This document shows, one piece after another, positions 45,217-54,602 of a stretch of 64,000 nt of DNA. The notes beneath the pieces are model-generated. The model was given only the letters and a program-made list of their open reading frames with translations. It ran no database searches and had not been told where the DNA came from. The DNA lies in the NCBI GenBank assembly GCA_943913135.1, contig CALTVE010000001.1:496001-560000 (forward strand), read 5' to 3'. The number at the start of each line of letters is the position of its first letter. Position 1 is the stretch's first letter. Source of the DNA: an uncultured Francisella sp. (lineage in GTDB: Bacteria > Pseudomonadota > Gammaproteobacteria > Burkholderiales > Neisseriaceae). Made by a program: the position numbers and the translations under genes.

Positions 45217-45867
45217 ATGTCAGAATCAGCACGTAAAAGAATATTTTTACACACTACTTTTGATAAAAATATTCTTCGCTTTGGCGAATTTATCACCAAA
45301 TTTGGCCGACCCACGCCTTTTTTCTTTAATTCTTCCGGTCTCTACGAAGGCGATACCTTACGCATCCTCGCTTCACTTTATGCTCAAGTCATCATCGATT
45401 CTGGTCTTGAATTCGACATGCTTTTTGGTCCCGCTTATAAAGGCATCGCTCTTGCCTGTGCCACTGCACTGGCCTTAAGCGCTGACCATCATATTAACAA
45501 ACCTTTTTCTTTTAGTCGCAAAGTAAAGAAAGAACGAGGAGAAAAAGGATGGGTAGTCGGCCCACCGTTACAAGGCAAGGTTTTGATTATCGATGATGTG
45601 CTCTCCGCTGGCACCTCAGTAAGAGAATCCGCTAAAATTATCAAAGATAATGGGGCTCAACCTTGCGCTGTATTAGTCGGGTTAAACCGAATGGAACGGG
45701 GACAAGGAGGAAAAATTTCTACCGCCGAAGAACTCAAAAACGACTTAGGATTACCTGTATTTTCTATAGTAACCTTAGACGATATTATTACTTTTGCCAG
45801 TACTCAACCAGAATTAAGTGAGCGGATCAAAGAAATAGAAGCCTATCGCGCTGTTCATGGCGCGTAA
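45217..45867 (+). CDS. pyrE: orotate phosphoribosyltransferase
   Basis: Joins orotate and PRPP in UMP synthesis. The PRPP-binding loop VLIIDDVLSAGTS near residue 122-134 and the N-terminal FGEFITKFGRPTPFFFN with FGPAYKGIALA near 70 are typical. 216 residues (E. coli 213). A good AGGAG ribosome site precedes it. Together with pyrF at 19834, two pyrimidine genes are in the window but unlinked. Confidence 0.96.
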   Translation: MSESARKRIFLHTTFDKNILRFGEFITKFGRPTPFFFNSSGLYEGDTLRILASLYAQVIIDSGLEFDMLFGPAYKGIALACATALALSADHHINKPFSFSRKVKKERGEKGWVVGPPLQGKVLIIDDVLSAGTSVRESAKIIKDNGAQPCAVLVGLNRMERGQGGKISTAEELKNDLGLPVFSIVTLDDIITFASTQPELSERIKEIEAYRAVHGA

Positions 45868-45872
45868 AGCTT

Positions 45873-46415
45873 TTATGCCACCGGAGGCGGTGTTCTATCT
45901 GAATCAGTTGAAATCGAAGTATCGTTCTTTTGGCCATCATTTTTCTTATCATGTTCTTCGTGATCGCTATTTGAATTGCTATGCGCTACGGATGAAGCCT
46001 CGCTGCTGTCAGCCGGCTCATAATCAGATAGCCCTTGCATCTCAAAACTAACGTTGGAAATTCCCGAAGAGAGCATATTCATATCTGGTCTAAAACGACC
46101 CTGCATACAATGGAAAGTTAACACAGCACCCACAGCCACCACCGATAAAGTTGTGGCCACAGCCGCTCGGGCGCGGAATAATACCCCTTCCTTAAGCATT
46201 TTTCTTGATAGGATAAACGATTGTTGCTGGGTAGAGGTATTTTCTATGGTATCCAAGAGGCGTAAAGCTTTGCCAATGGCTTGATATTCTCGAAAACGCT
46301 GCTGGCTTTCTTTATCCTCTACCAACAGTTTAGCAAGCATTTTAGCTTCTTCTGCCGTCAAGGGCCGATCATCCATCATTTCGGAGATTAGCTCGAATTT
46401 ATTTTTGTGTTCCAT
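45873..46415 (-). CDS. rseA: anti-sigma-E factor RseA-like
   Basis: 180-residue single-pass inner-membrane protein. The N-terminal cytosolic domain (about 1-75, ELISEMMDDRPLTAEEAKML) matches the RseA sigma-binding domain. A transmembrane helix covers about 87-108 (AVATTLSVVAVGAVLTF). The periplasmic part is short, very polar and acidic (DHEEHDKKNDGQKND) and ends DRTPPPVA. It lies 2 bp after rpoE. rseB and rseC, usual in this operon, are missing; the next gene is the convergent pyrE. DegS/RseP control is possible but not shown. Confidence 0.82.
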   Translation of the reverse strand: MEHKNKFELISEMMDDRPLTAEEAKMLAKLLVEDKESQQRFREYQAIGKALRLLDTIENTSTQQQSFILSRKMLKEGVLFRARAAVATTLSVVAVGAVLTFHCMQGRFRPDMNMLSSGISNVSFEMQGLSDYEPADSSEASSVAHSNSNSDHEEHDKKNDGQKNDTSISTDSDRTPPPVA

Positions 46416-46417
46416 GG

Positions 46418-47041
46418 CTATCTTCTTTTCTCCTCCGCTTCAGTAAGCAACGGACGTAACTGTTGAGAAATCATTTCTCGAGCTCTAAAAATACGTGAAC
46501 GTACTGTTCCTAAAGGACAGTCCATGTGCCCGGCAATCTTTTCATAGGATAAGCCACGAACTTCACGCAGCATAATTGCTTCTCGCAAATCCTGTGGCAA
46601 AGCTTTTAAAGTTCTTTCTAAAGAAGCCAACAGTTCTCGACTCATCAGAACAGTCTCTGGAGTATGTTCGTCTTGAGCTTCCCTCAACCACCGCTCTACT
46701 ACATCATCCCCTTGCGGATACACTTCATGCCCATAGAACAAATTCTTTTTCGCCTTGGCGGCTAAATGGGTTTTTGCTCCATTGGCAGCAATGCGATACA
46801 ACCAGGTAAAAAAACTACTATCTCCACGAAAACTGGGCAAGGCCTTATAAGCACTGATAAATGCTTCTTGCACGATATCTTGTAAAAGCTGCTCGTCTTT
46901 GATAAAACGTTTCATCGCACCCAACAAACGCTGACGATGACGGAGAACCAAGCCTTCAAAAGCCTTATGATCGCCCCCTTGCGCTCTTTCTATTAATATC
47001 TGTTCCACTGTGTATCCTTCTGCTTTCACTCTATTGAACAT
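46418..47041 (-). CDS. rpoE: RNA polymerase sigma-E (ECF sigma factor RpoE)
   Basis: Envelope-stress sigma factor. Region 2 includes DIVQEAFISAYKALPSFRGDSSFFTWLYRIA near residue 60-90 (close to E. coli), and region 4 includes LREVRGLSYEKIAGHMDCPLGTVRSRIFRARE near 165-195. 207 residues against 191 in E. coli. The ATG at 47041 has an AAGGAAAG site. A GTG eleven codons later, also with a ribosome-like site, would give an E. coli-like N-terminus. Autoregulation through a sigma-E promoter is usual, but I could not identify one upstream. Confidence 0.93.
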   Translation of the reverse strand: MFNRVKAEGYTVEQILIERAQGGDHKAFEGLVLRHRQRLLGAMKRFIKDEQLLQDIVQEAFISAYKALPSFRGDSSFFTWLYRIAANGAKTHLAAKAKKNLFYGHEVYPQGDDVVERWLREAQDEHTPETVLMSRELLASLERTLKALPQDLREAIMLREVRGLSYEKIAGHMDCPLGTVRSRIFRAREMISQQLRPLLTEAEEKRR

Positions 47042-47088
47042 ACAAGTGTGCTTTCCTTATAGACTGTTTGAACCCGGCTAAAGTTCCT

Positions 47089-48417
47089 TTACTTTAGCCG
47101 GCAAATAGCCGGCAAATAATCGCGCAAAAAGGCAGGTAAAGGCGGCTCCTCCCTAGGAGAAAAAAACCGTCTATCCCCTTGCACGCCCGGCAGTGCAACT
47201 GCTTTTTGCCGAACATCCACTATGATCGGCCAATGAGGGCGAATAAATCGGGGGACCCCCCGACTTTTTAACAACGTACTTGCCCCTGTTTCTCCTCGCA
47301 TGGTTAAAATCTTATCATCGATTTTCACTTTGCGCACAGTAAAGCCTTCTTCCTTACTTAAAGAAAATTTTTTTTCTTGTTCTCGAGTAAAGAAATCCTG
47401 CCAAATATAATTTCCTTCAATAATTTTTTTTATCCAAGGATTGTTTTCTGCCCACGGCCACAGCTTCCCTTTACTCACGTAAAGCTTGCCATAAGGTAAA
47501 GACCATTCATAAAAAGAGGGTTTTGCTACCAAATGTTGACTAAAAGTATAAATAGAAGCTTTACGTGCCACCCCAAGGCCTTGATCAGCGATAAAAGCTG
47601 CTAAAATCTCCTGTCTTTCTTCTTGTGTTAAACCAACCAGATAATTTAAAGATAATCCGCTTCCACAGCGAGCGCGTTCGAGTTCCTTATGGCACATCTG
47701 TTGGATCAAGTGATTACTGCGTTTAAAATCTTCCATTTGCGATAACAAACGCTGGCGGACATCGGGTATTTCTTTGTGAATAAAAGGTAAAAGTGATTGG
47801 CGCACCCAATTGCGCGTATACCGTTTTTCGTAATTGGAAGGATCTTGCACATAAGAAAGTCTTTGTTCCTCAGCGTAACGCTGTAAAAGACTTTTGGGAA
47901 AATACAAAAGTGGCCGCCACAAACTTTTTCCCTTTCCTAAAGGACGTACTTCTTCCATTCCGACTAAAGATTTTAACCCTCCCCCACGTAATAAACCCAG
48001 CAATAAGGTCTCTAATTGATCATCTTGATGGTGGGCTAATGCGACTATTGGCGAAGCTGTCTCTTCTAGAATGCGATAGCGTGCCTCCCGAGCTGCAGCT
48101 TCCACCCCTTTACCCGAATCCAAGCGAGGTTGAACCCAATTCATACGCAAAGGAATCGCACGAAGCGCACATTGTTGTTGGCAAAAAACAACCCAGTCAT
48201 GAGCTTGCGGTTGTAAACCATGATGCACATGCACCGCTGATAACTTAAAGTGATTTCTTTTCTGCAGATGCGATAAAACGTCTAATAAAACCTGTGAATC
48301 GATGCCTCCGCTTAAAGCGATCTCAACGCCTTCTCCTTTTTTAAAATGGCGTTGATACGATTGTTCTACCGCCTGATAAAGTAGAGAAAATGTTTTATTT
48401 TTCGCTAAAAAATCCAT
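47089..48417 (-). CDS. tilS: tRNA(Ile)-lysidine synthase
   Basis: Modifies C34 of the tRNA-Ile(CAU) to lysidine so that it reads AUA. The N-type ATP-pyrophosphatase P-loop ALSGGIDSQ at residues 33-41 and the AHHQDDQLETLLLGLLRGGG helix near 128 are diagnostic. TilS substrate-binding and C-terminal domains follow. 442 residues. The start overlaps accA by 23 bp, the common accA-tilS order. Confidence 0.95.
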   Translation of the reverse strand: MDFLAKNKTFSLLYQAVEQSYQRHFKKGEGVEIALSGGIDSQVLLDVLSHLQKRNHFKLSAVHVHHGLQPQAHDWVVFCQQQCALRAIPLRMNWVQPRLDSGKGVEAAAREARYRILEETASPIVALAHHQDDQLETLLLGLLRGGGLKSLVGMEEVRPLGKGKSLWRPLLYFPKSLLQRYAEEQRLSYVQDPSNYEKRYTRNWVRQSLLPFIHKEIPDVRQRLLSQMEDFKRSNHLIQQMCHKELERARCGSGLSLNYLVGLTQEERQEILAAFIADQGLGVARKASIYTFSQHLVAKPSFYEWSLPYGKLYVSKGKLWPWAENNPWIKKIIEGNYIWQDFFTREQEKKFSLSKEEGFTVRKVKIDDKILTMRGETGASTLLKSRGVPRFIRPHWPIIVDVRQKAVALPGVQGDRRFFSPREEPPLPAFLRDYLPAICRLK

Positions 48418-49381
48418 GCGACATAATCCTCGCCATGCGCTTATTCAGCAAGGTATCTCGGCCTAATTCTTTCAAAATATTTAATTCTTTTTCCAAGGTA
48501 TCGCTCACATTGCGGAAGGTTAGGGAAAAATCGCGATGGGCGCCCCCCAAAGGTTCAACGATCACCTCATCAATCAAGCCTAAATCATATAAACGATTAG
48601 CAGTAATTCCTAAAGCCATGGCAGCTTCTGGTGCTTTTTCAACTGTTTTCCATAAGATGGAAGCACACCCTTCTGGAGAGATTACTGAAAAAGTGGAATA
48701 CTGTAGCATGTTGACTCTATCCCCCACTCCGATGGCTAAAGCGCCTCCAGACCCCCCTTCACCAATAACTGTACAAATGACAGGCACTTTGAGCCGGGCC
48801 AGAGCATACAGGTTATAGCCGATCGCTTCTGATTGCCCTCTTTCTTCTGCCCCTACTCCCGGATAAGCGCCTGGAGTATCGACAAAGGTGATCAGAGGCA
48901 AAGAAAATTTTTCTGCCAATTGCATCAAACGCAAGGCCTTACGGTTGCCCTCGGGCATAACCATCCCAAAGTTACGATACATTTTTTCTTTGGCGTCCCG
49001 GCCTTTTTGGTGGCCGATCACCATCACCGCCTCCCCATTAAAGCGCGCTAGACCCCCGACTATAGCCGGATCATCCGCATAATGACGGTCGCCATGCAAT
49101 TCCTGAAAATCTGTAAAAATGCCTTTGATATAATCTAGGGTATGAGGACGCTGGGGATGACGCGATACATGCCAGATCTGCACCGGACTCAAGCTCGTGT
49201 AGATTGACCGTGTTAATTCATTTTCTTTACGCTGCAAGCGGCTGATTTCTTCAGAGATATCTACGGTAGAATCGTTCTGCACATAGCGCAACTGCTCTAT
49301 TTTTTCCGCTAATTCTGCGATGGGTGCTTCAAAATCGAGGAAAGTCTTTTTTATCCGTTTCCCACTTTCTATTTCCGCCAT
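48395..49381 (-). CDS. accA: acetyl-CoA carboxylase, carboxyltransferase alpha subunit
   Basis: Transfers the carboxyl group from carboxybiotin to acetyl-CoA, together with AccD. IWHVSRHPQRPHTLDYI near 68, HQKGRDAKEKMYRNFGM near 123, FVDTPGAYPGVGAEERGQ near 160 and the GEGGSGGALAIGVGD oxyanion loop near 206 are all present. 328 residues (E. coli 319). It is probably co-transcribed with tilS and lies 42 bp downstream of gabD. Confidence 0.98.
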   Translation of the reverse strand: MAEIESGKRIKKTFLDFEAPIAELAEKIEQLRYVQNDSTVDISEEISRLQRKENELTRSIYTSLSPVQIWHVSRHPQRPHTLDYIKGIFTDFQELHGDRHYADDPAIVGGLARFNGEAVMVIGHQKGRDAKEKMYRNFGMVMPEGNRKALRLMQLAEKFSLPLITFVDTPGAYPGVGAEERGQSEAIGYNLYALARLKVPVICTVIGEGGSGGALAIGVGDRVNMLQYSTFSVISPEGCASILWKTVEKAPEAAMALGITANRLYDLGLIDEVIVEPLGGAHRDFSLTFRNVSDTLEKELNILKELGRDTLLNKRMARIMSHGFFSEK

Positions 49382-49422
49382 TTTTTCCCTCTATTTTGCC
49401 TGCAAAAGTTGATTTTATCACG

Positions 49423-50871
49423 TCACAGTCCAGATAAAATGGTGCATTTCATGTTTAAATAATCGTCAATACCATATTTGGATCCTTCTTTTCCCTGGCC
49501 TGAATATTTAAACCCCCCAAAAGGAATAGAGGCATAAGATAGCACACCCGTATTCACTCCGATCATGGCAAACGCTAAAAATCGAGTAAATTTAAAAATG
49601 GTTTCTATATTCTTAGTAAAAAAATACGCAGCAAGGCCTGCATGAGTGTGATTAGCCAATTCCAAAGCTTCACTTTCTTCGACGAAAGTTTGCACAGCAA
49701 TAACCGGACCGAAAATTTCCTCCTGAGAAATTTTCATCTCTTGAGTGACCCCAGTCAATAAAGTGGGTTCATAAAAACACGGACCTAAAGAGGATCTTTT
49801 GCCCCCGAACACTAATTCAGCGCCGTTTTTTACCGCATCGTGAACCAAATTATCGATCCTTTTTACTGCTTTTTCATTAATTAAGGGCCCCATCTGCACG
49901 CCTTGCTCATAAGCGTTCGCCACTACCAAACTGCTAAGCTTATCTTTAGCAGCTTCTATAAATTGAGCTGCTATTTTTTCTTGGATTAAAAAACGATTAG
50001 CAGAAATACAGGTTTGCCCAGCATTACGGATTTTTGCATCCATAATCGCTTGAGTTACTTCATTTAAATCGGCATCAGAAAAGACGATAAAAGGGGCGTT
50101 ACCCCCTAATTCCATGGTGATTCTTTTATGAGTAGCCACCGAGTTGGCAGTCAAAATTTCTCCTACTCGGGTAGAACCGGTGAAAGAAATCTTCCTAATC
50201 AAAGGGCTACGGGTGAAAATCTCTCCAATGGTATGGGCATCCCCAGTCACGATATTAATCACCCCTTTAGGAAAACCTGCCATCATTGCCAACTCTCCTA
50301 AAGCTAGGGCAGAAAGTGGGGTATCTGCAGCAGGCTTGGCCACCACAGTACAACCGACTGCCAATGCAGGGCCTAATTTACGTGTCAGCATGGCAGCGGG
50401 AAAATTCCAAGGCGTAATTAAGCCGCACACCCCCACCGGTTCTTTGGTAATAAACACCCGACTATTATTACTTTTACTGGGGAGTAAATCTCCTTCAATA
50501 CGCTTGGCTTCTTCGGCAAACCATTCTATAAAAGAGGCCGCATAACGAATTTCTTTTACTGCTTCGGGTACTGGTTTACCTTGTTCATCACTCATAATCT
50601 GCGCTAGATCCAACTCATTTTCTAAAACCAGATCATGCCATTTGCGCATTAAGCTGCTGCGTTCATCGGCGATGCGAAACTTCCATTCGGCAAAGGCATC
50701 AGCCGCAGATCGAATCGCCCAATTTATTTGCTCTTCCGAAAGAGAAGGGACCGATTCCACTGTTTCCCCATTGGCAGGGTTAATCACTTGAATACGCTCT
50801 GAACCGTTATCTACCCATTGACCGTTAATAAGACAGTCATTTTTTAATAAAAGTTGATTATTAAGTTGCAT
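49423..50871 (-). CDS. gabD: succinate-semialdehyde dehydrogenase
   Basis: Aldehyde dehydrogenase oxidising succinate semialdehyde to succinate. It has 482 residues, exactly the length of E. coli GabD, and aligns throughout. TPWNFPAAMLTRKLGPALAVG near 147 binds the cofactor, MELGGNAPF carries the catalytic Glu near 250 and NAGQTCISANRF the catalytic Cys near 285. The C-terminus (SGQGKEGSKYGIDDYLNMK) is GabD-like. gabT and a GABA carrier are absent here, so the substrate route is open. Confidence 0.88.
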   Translation of the reverse strand: MQLNNQLLLKNDCLINGQWVDNGSERIQVINPANGETVESVPSLSEEQINWAIRSAADAFAEWKFRIADERSSLMRKWHDLVLENELDLAQIMSDEQGKPVPEAVKEIRYAASFIEWFAEEAKRIEGDLLPSKSNNSRVFITKEPVGVCGLITPWNFPAAMLTRKLGPALAVGCTVVAKPAADTPLSALALGELAMMAGFPKGVINIVTGDAHTIGEIFTRSPLIRKISFTGSTRVGEILTANSVATHKRITMELGGNAPFIVFSDADLNEVTQAIMDAKIRNAGQTCISANRFLIQEKIAAQFIEAAKDKLSSLVVANAYEQGVQMGPLINEKAVKRIDNLVHDAVKNGAELVFGGKRSSLGPCFYEPTLLTGVTQEMKISQEEIFGPVIAVQTFVEESEALELANHTHAGLAAYFFTKNIETIFKFTRFLAFAMIGVNTGVLSYASIPFGGFKYSGQGKEGSKYGIDDYLNMKCTILSGL

Positions 50872-50959
50872 GTTTCAATTCCCCAAAGCATATCCATGGT
50901 GCACCCCCATAGTACTCCATGCACTCTTGAAAAACTACCGTTATGCCATTAACTTTTTT

Positions 50960-50977
50960 AAGACTGTATACTGTCTT
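50960..50977. promoter_or_regulatory. 18-bp dyad in the copZ-copA promoter region
   Basis: AAGACTGTATACTGTCTT is symmetric apart from one base pair on either side of the central GTATAC. It lies 49 bp upstream of the copper chaperone start codon, where a MerR/CueR-type regulator would bind between promoter elements. No regulator gene is adjacent, and I could not identify convincing -35/-10 hexamers. Confidence 0.45.
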
Positions 50978-51026
50978 CACACTATTTTATTTTTCAATCA
51001 CAATTAATTTTTATCCAGGAGGTATT

Positions 51027-51230
51027 ATGCAAAAACAGATACTCCAGGTAGAGGGGATGAGCTGTCAAGGGTGTGTAAAAAGTATAGAAAAAGCCTTGAA
51101 ACAAAGGGATGGGGTCAAAAATGTAGGGATAGATTTATCTACCGGCACAGTAGAATTAGATTTTGATGAAAACCGCGTTTCCCTCGAAGAACTTAAAGCT
51201 CGCATCAAAGAGGCAGGTTACGACGTATGA
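51027..51230 (+). CDS. copZ: copper chaperone CopZ-like (HMA domain)
   Basis: 67-residue heavy-metal-associated protein. The metal-binding GMSCQGC is at residues 10-16, in a ferredoxin-like fold ending in AGYDV. It likely carries Cu(I) to the CopA pump encoded 43 bp downstream. The start is ATG 51027, preceded by AGGAGG. The open frame runs further upstream to 50943, but this covers the dyad and promoter region and has no family match. Confidence 0.9.
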   Translation: MQKQILQVEGMSCQGCVKSIEKALKQRDGVKNVGIDLSTGTVELDFDENRVSLEELKARIKEAGYDV

Positions 51231-51273
51231 TCCCTTATAAATTTTCTCTCTCTTAAAAGAAAAGAGAATTGCC

Positions 51274-53433
51274 ATGGATAAATATCAGAGCGCTCAATTA
51301 AAAATCAGCGGTATGCACTGCCAAGCCTGTGCTACCCGTATTGAAAAGGTGTTAAAACACAAAGAGGCAGTCAAAGCGGCACAAGTTAACTATGCTTCTG
51401 AAGATGCTCAAATTGCCTATGATCCTAAAAATATTTCCCTACAAGAGTTAATCGATGCAATTACTCAAGCGGGTTACTCAGTGCAAGAGGCCACTGGCGA
51501 TCTAACAGAATATACTTATAAAAAAGAGTCCTTCCCCTGGCGACTTTTGACAATTTGGCTCATCGCTTGCCTATTTATCATCCATATGGGAGCGATGGTC
51601 CTTAAAACGGCGATTCCCTTCCCCTTAGAACTACAATTCATTTTATCCTCTACTGTGCAATGGGGCCTTGCTTATCCTCTATATAAAAGTGTGTTTTCCG
51701 CACTTAGAGATAGAACCAGCAATATGGATACTCTACTCGTGTTAGCCACCAGTGCAATTTGGTTACTGTCTACCATTTTATGGCTTTATCAAGGGGATAA
51801 AGTTTCTACCTATTTTGAAACCAACGTCATGGTTATTGCTTTTGTAAGCCTAGGAAAATATTTAGAAGCACGAACAAAACACCAGAGCCTAAATAGTTTA
51901 AATGCTCTTGTATCCTTATTTCCTACAGAAGCGACCGTATGGAAAAATCACCAATGGGTAAAAATACCTTATGATCTCATCGCAAAAGGCGATAAGGTCC
52001 GGGCAACACTTGGAGAAAAAATAGCCGCTGATGGCCTCGTCAAAGAAGGATGGGCCTTGGCCAACGAAAGTCATTTAACCGGCGAATCACTGCCTGTAGA
52101 GAAAAAAATCGGGAGCACTGTATTAGCAGGTAGTACAGTGACCGAGGGGGCCATTCACTATGAGGTCACCCATCAAGGCAAAGAGTCCGTGCTTGGCGAT
52201 ATGGTAAAAGCCTTACATAGTGCTCAAGCCAGCAAAGCACCCATCGCCCGCTTGGCCGATAAAGTTTCTGCTTGGTTTATCCCGGCTATTTTTCTGGCTG
52301 CCTTGCTTACGTTAATCATGACTTACTTAATAACGGGTAACTTTATTAACGCCGTGATCCGTGCCGGTTCGCTACTGGTGGTTGCTTGCCCTTGCGCTTT
52401 AGGGCTTGCTACCCCAGCCGCCATTATGGCGGGTATGGGCGCTGCCAGTCGTCAGGGCATCTGGTTTAAAAATGCAATGATTATGGAAGCTACTGGCCGG
52501 GTAGAAGCTGTGGTATTTGATAAAACCGGTACCTTTACCGCCGGCGAACCGTCAGTAGTTGCAAACTACCAAGTAAAAGACAGCGGCTTAAATAGCGATC
52601 AGCTTTTAGCCCTCGCCGCCTCTGTAGAAAACTACAGCCATCATCCTTTCGCCCGGGCCCTAGTGTTAGAAAGCCAAAAAAAACAGCTTCCCTTGAAAAC
52701 CGTCTATGACATTCAAGAACAAGCCGGATGCGGAATCAGGGCCCGAGTAGAAGGTATAGGGACCGTTAAAGTTGGAAAACTTTCTTTTGTTAATGCCTCT
52801 TTGCCGGAGACTTTACCTTCTTTATGGAATATTTCCAGCCACATCGGTGTTGCCATTAACGATAAATTCGTCGGTGCTTTTGCCTTGTCTGACCCCATCT
52901 TACCCGATAGCATAACTGCTGTGGCCCTTCTTAAAAAACGAGGCATTACCGTCTATCTACTCAGTGGCGATCACCCCCCCATTGTTAAAGAAGTGGCGCG
53001 GACTTTACACATTCCCCTCGATCATGCACAAGGCAATTGCACGCCCCGTGATAAAGCACGTTATATAGACGCTTTGCAAGCGCAAAAGCAAAAAATCGCT
53101 ATGGTAGGAGATGGCGTAAACGATGCCCCTGCTTTGGCTACTGCCACCGTAGGAATCGCAATGGGCAATGGCACTGACATCGCCAAGCAAACGGCGGGAA
53201 TAACTTTGCTCCATCATTCGGTAAAAGATATAGTGAATGCCTTATATATCAGTGAAAAAACTTTGAAAAATATCAAGGAAAATTTATTTTTTGCTTTTAT
53301 TTACAATATCATTGGCATTCCTTTAGCGGCAACCGGTTGGTTAAGCCCAATCATCGCCGGCATCGCCATGTCTTTAAGCTCTATTTCCGTATTATTCAAC
53401 GCCTTGCGCTTACGCCGCATAAAACTGCTGTAA
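51274..53433 (+). CDS. copA: copper-exporting P1B-type ATPase CopA
   Basis: Inner-membrane Cu(I) efflux pump of 719 residues. One N-terminal HMA domain (GMHCQAC near residue 13), eight predicted membrane helices, the actuator motif LTGESLP near 268, the transmembrane metal site CPCALGLATPAA near 376, the phosphorylation site DKTGT near 417, the SHHPFARAL nucleotide-binding HP motif near 455 and the hinge GDGVNDAPAL near 615 are all present. E. coli CopA has two HMA domains, this one a single domain. It is paired with copZ and convergent with exbD (1-bp gap). Confidence 0.96.
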   Translation: MDKYQSAQLKISGMHCQACATRIEKVLKHKEAVKAAQVNYASEDAQIAYDPKNISLQELIDAITQAGYSVQEATGDLTEYTYKKESFPWRLLTIWLIACLFIIHMGAMVLKTAIPFPLELQFILSSTVQWGLAYPLYKSVFSALRDRTSNMDTLLVLATSAIWLLSTILWLYQGDKVSTYFETNVMVIAFVSLGKYLEARTKHQSLNSLNALVSLFPTEATVWKNHQWVKIPYDLIAKGDKVRATLGEKIAADGLVKEGWALANESHLTGESLPVEKKIGSTVLAGSTVTEGAIHYEVTHQGKESVLGDMVKALHSAQASKAPIARLADKVSAWFIPAIFLAALLTLIMTYLITGNFINAVIRAGSLLVVACPCALGLATPAAIMAGMGAASRQGIWFKNAMIMEATGRVEAVVFDKTGTFTAGEPSVVANYQVKDSGLNSDQLLALAASVENYSHHPFARALVLESQKKQLPLKTVYDIQEQAGCGIRARVEGIGTVKVGKLSFVNASLPETLPSLWNISSHIGVAINDKFVGAFALSDPILPDSITAVALLKKRGITVYLLSGDHPPIVKEVARTLHIPLDHAQGNCTPRDKARYIDALQAQKQKIAMVGDGVNDAPALATATVGIAMGNGTDIAKQTAGITLLHHSVKDIVNALYISEKTLKNIKENLFFAFIYNIIGIPLAATGWLSPIIAGIAMSLSSISVLFNALRLRRIKLL

Positions 53434-53434
53434 C

Positions 53435-53866
53435 CTAGTGACTGGGCATGGTTTTCTCAGTAACGAAGCCGATTTTTTTAATCCCTACTTTTTGTGCTTT
53501 GATTAAAGCCTCGGCCACGTATTTATATTCTGCTCCTTGATCCGTAGAAACTGCTAAAATCACATCCTGATTTTTAGAAAGACGATTTTTCGCTACTGTA
53601 TTTAAATCTTCCAATTCAATTTCCTGTTTATCAAGATAGTATCTGCCTTGACGATCGATGGTTAACCGTAAAGGCTCTGTTTGAATGTTATCTTTTTCCT
53701 GGGTCGTGTTGGTAGGTAAATCTATAGCGATGGTATAGGTTAATACGGGCATAGCAATCATGAAAGTGATCAATAACACCAACATTACATCCACTAGAGG
53801 GGTCACATTGATTTCTGCCATACTTTCCTCGTGCCCATCCCAAGGCCCCTGCGGATCATAACTCAT
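53435..53866 (-). CDS. exbD: ExbD (TonB energy-transducing system)
   Basis: Single-pass inner-membrane protein of 143 residues. The NVTPLVDVMLVLLITFMIA helix near 20-38 contains the essential proton-pathway Asp, and a periplasmic domain follows. With ExbB it powers TonB by proton motive force. It overlaps exbB by 1 bp as the last gene of tonB-exbB-exbD. TolR is the close paralogue; the tonB neighbour decides for ExbD. Confidence 0.88.
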   Translation of the reverse strand: MSYDPQGPWDGHEESMAEINVTPLVDVMLVLLITFMIAMPVLTYTIAIDLPTNTTQEKDNIQTEPLRLTIDRQGRYYLDKQEIELEDLNTVAKNRLSKNQDVILAVSTDQGAEYKYVAEALIKAQKVGIKKIGFVTEKTMPSH

Positions 53867-54567
53867 TATTCTTTCTCCGGTTTAGAAACGGTCTTGCTTA
53901 TGTCATCGTTGTTTTCACTTAACAGGTAAGTGTGCAGTTCATCAGAATATTCTGCTAAATCCCAAGCTAATTTTTTACTGCGGCGCAAAAAATAATTATA
54001 AAAAAGTACCGCCGGCACCGCTGTAACTAAACCAATAGCCGTCGCAATTAAGGCTTCACCAATTGGACCTGCTACTTCAGCGATTGATATCTGACCGAGG
54101 GCACTGATCCCAATTAAGGCATGGTAAATCCCAATCACTGTACCAAATAACCCAATAAAAGGCGCCATAGAGCCGACAGAGGCCAAAATCGATAGGCCTT
54201 TTTGATAGGGTTCCATTTCTTGGCGAGTAAAACCGCGAAGCTGGCGGGCAATAAAATCATCTAAAGAAATCTGATCCCGTAAAAGAGCGTGGTTGGTATC
54301 GTAATACAGACTGCGTACTTTCAAAACTTTATTGGTGATCCGCGCCATTGGTCCTTTTAAATTGCGATCAGCCAAATAAGCTTTAGCTAGTTTATGGTGT
54401 GATCGAGCCAAAAAATCCAAAAAATGGTTGTTATCCTGCTTGGTACGACGGAATTCCAGCGTCTTTAATACCGCGATCGACCAACTGGCTACGCTCATCA
54501 ATATCAGTAATATTAAGGTGATTATTAATACGATATCACCGCTTTGGAAAATACTGTTCGCATTCAT
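53866..54567 (-). CDS. exbB: ExbB (TonB energy-transducing system)
   Basis: Inner-membrane proton channel subunit of 233 residues with three transmembrane helices (about 12-33, 125-150 and 165-190). The GLFGTVIGIYHALIGIS and EALIATAIGLVTAVPAVLFYN signatures of the MotA/TolQ/ExbB family are present. It lies between tonB and exbD, which supports ExbB rather than TolQ. No tol-pal gene is nearby. Confidence 0.9.
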   Translation of the reverse strand: MNANSIFQSGDIVLIITLILLILMSVASWSIAVLKTLEFRRTKQDNNHFLDFLARSHHKLAKAYLADRNLKGPMARITNKVLKVRSLYYDTNHALLRDQISLDDFIARQLRGFTRQEMEPYQKGLSILASVGSMAPFIGLFGTVIGIYHALIGISALGQISIAEVAGPIGEALIATAIGLVTAVPAVLFYNYFLRRSKKLAWDLAEYSDELHTYLLSENNDDISKTVSKPEKE

Positions 54568-54602
54568 TACCTACTCCTCTATTAGTATGGCTAGTATGGC
54601 TT

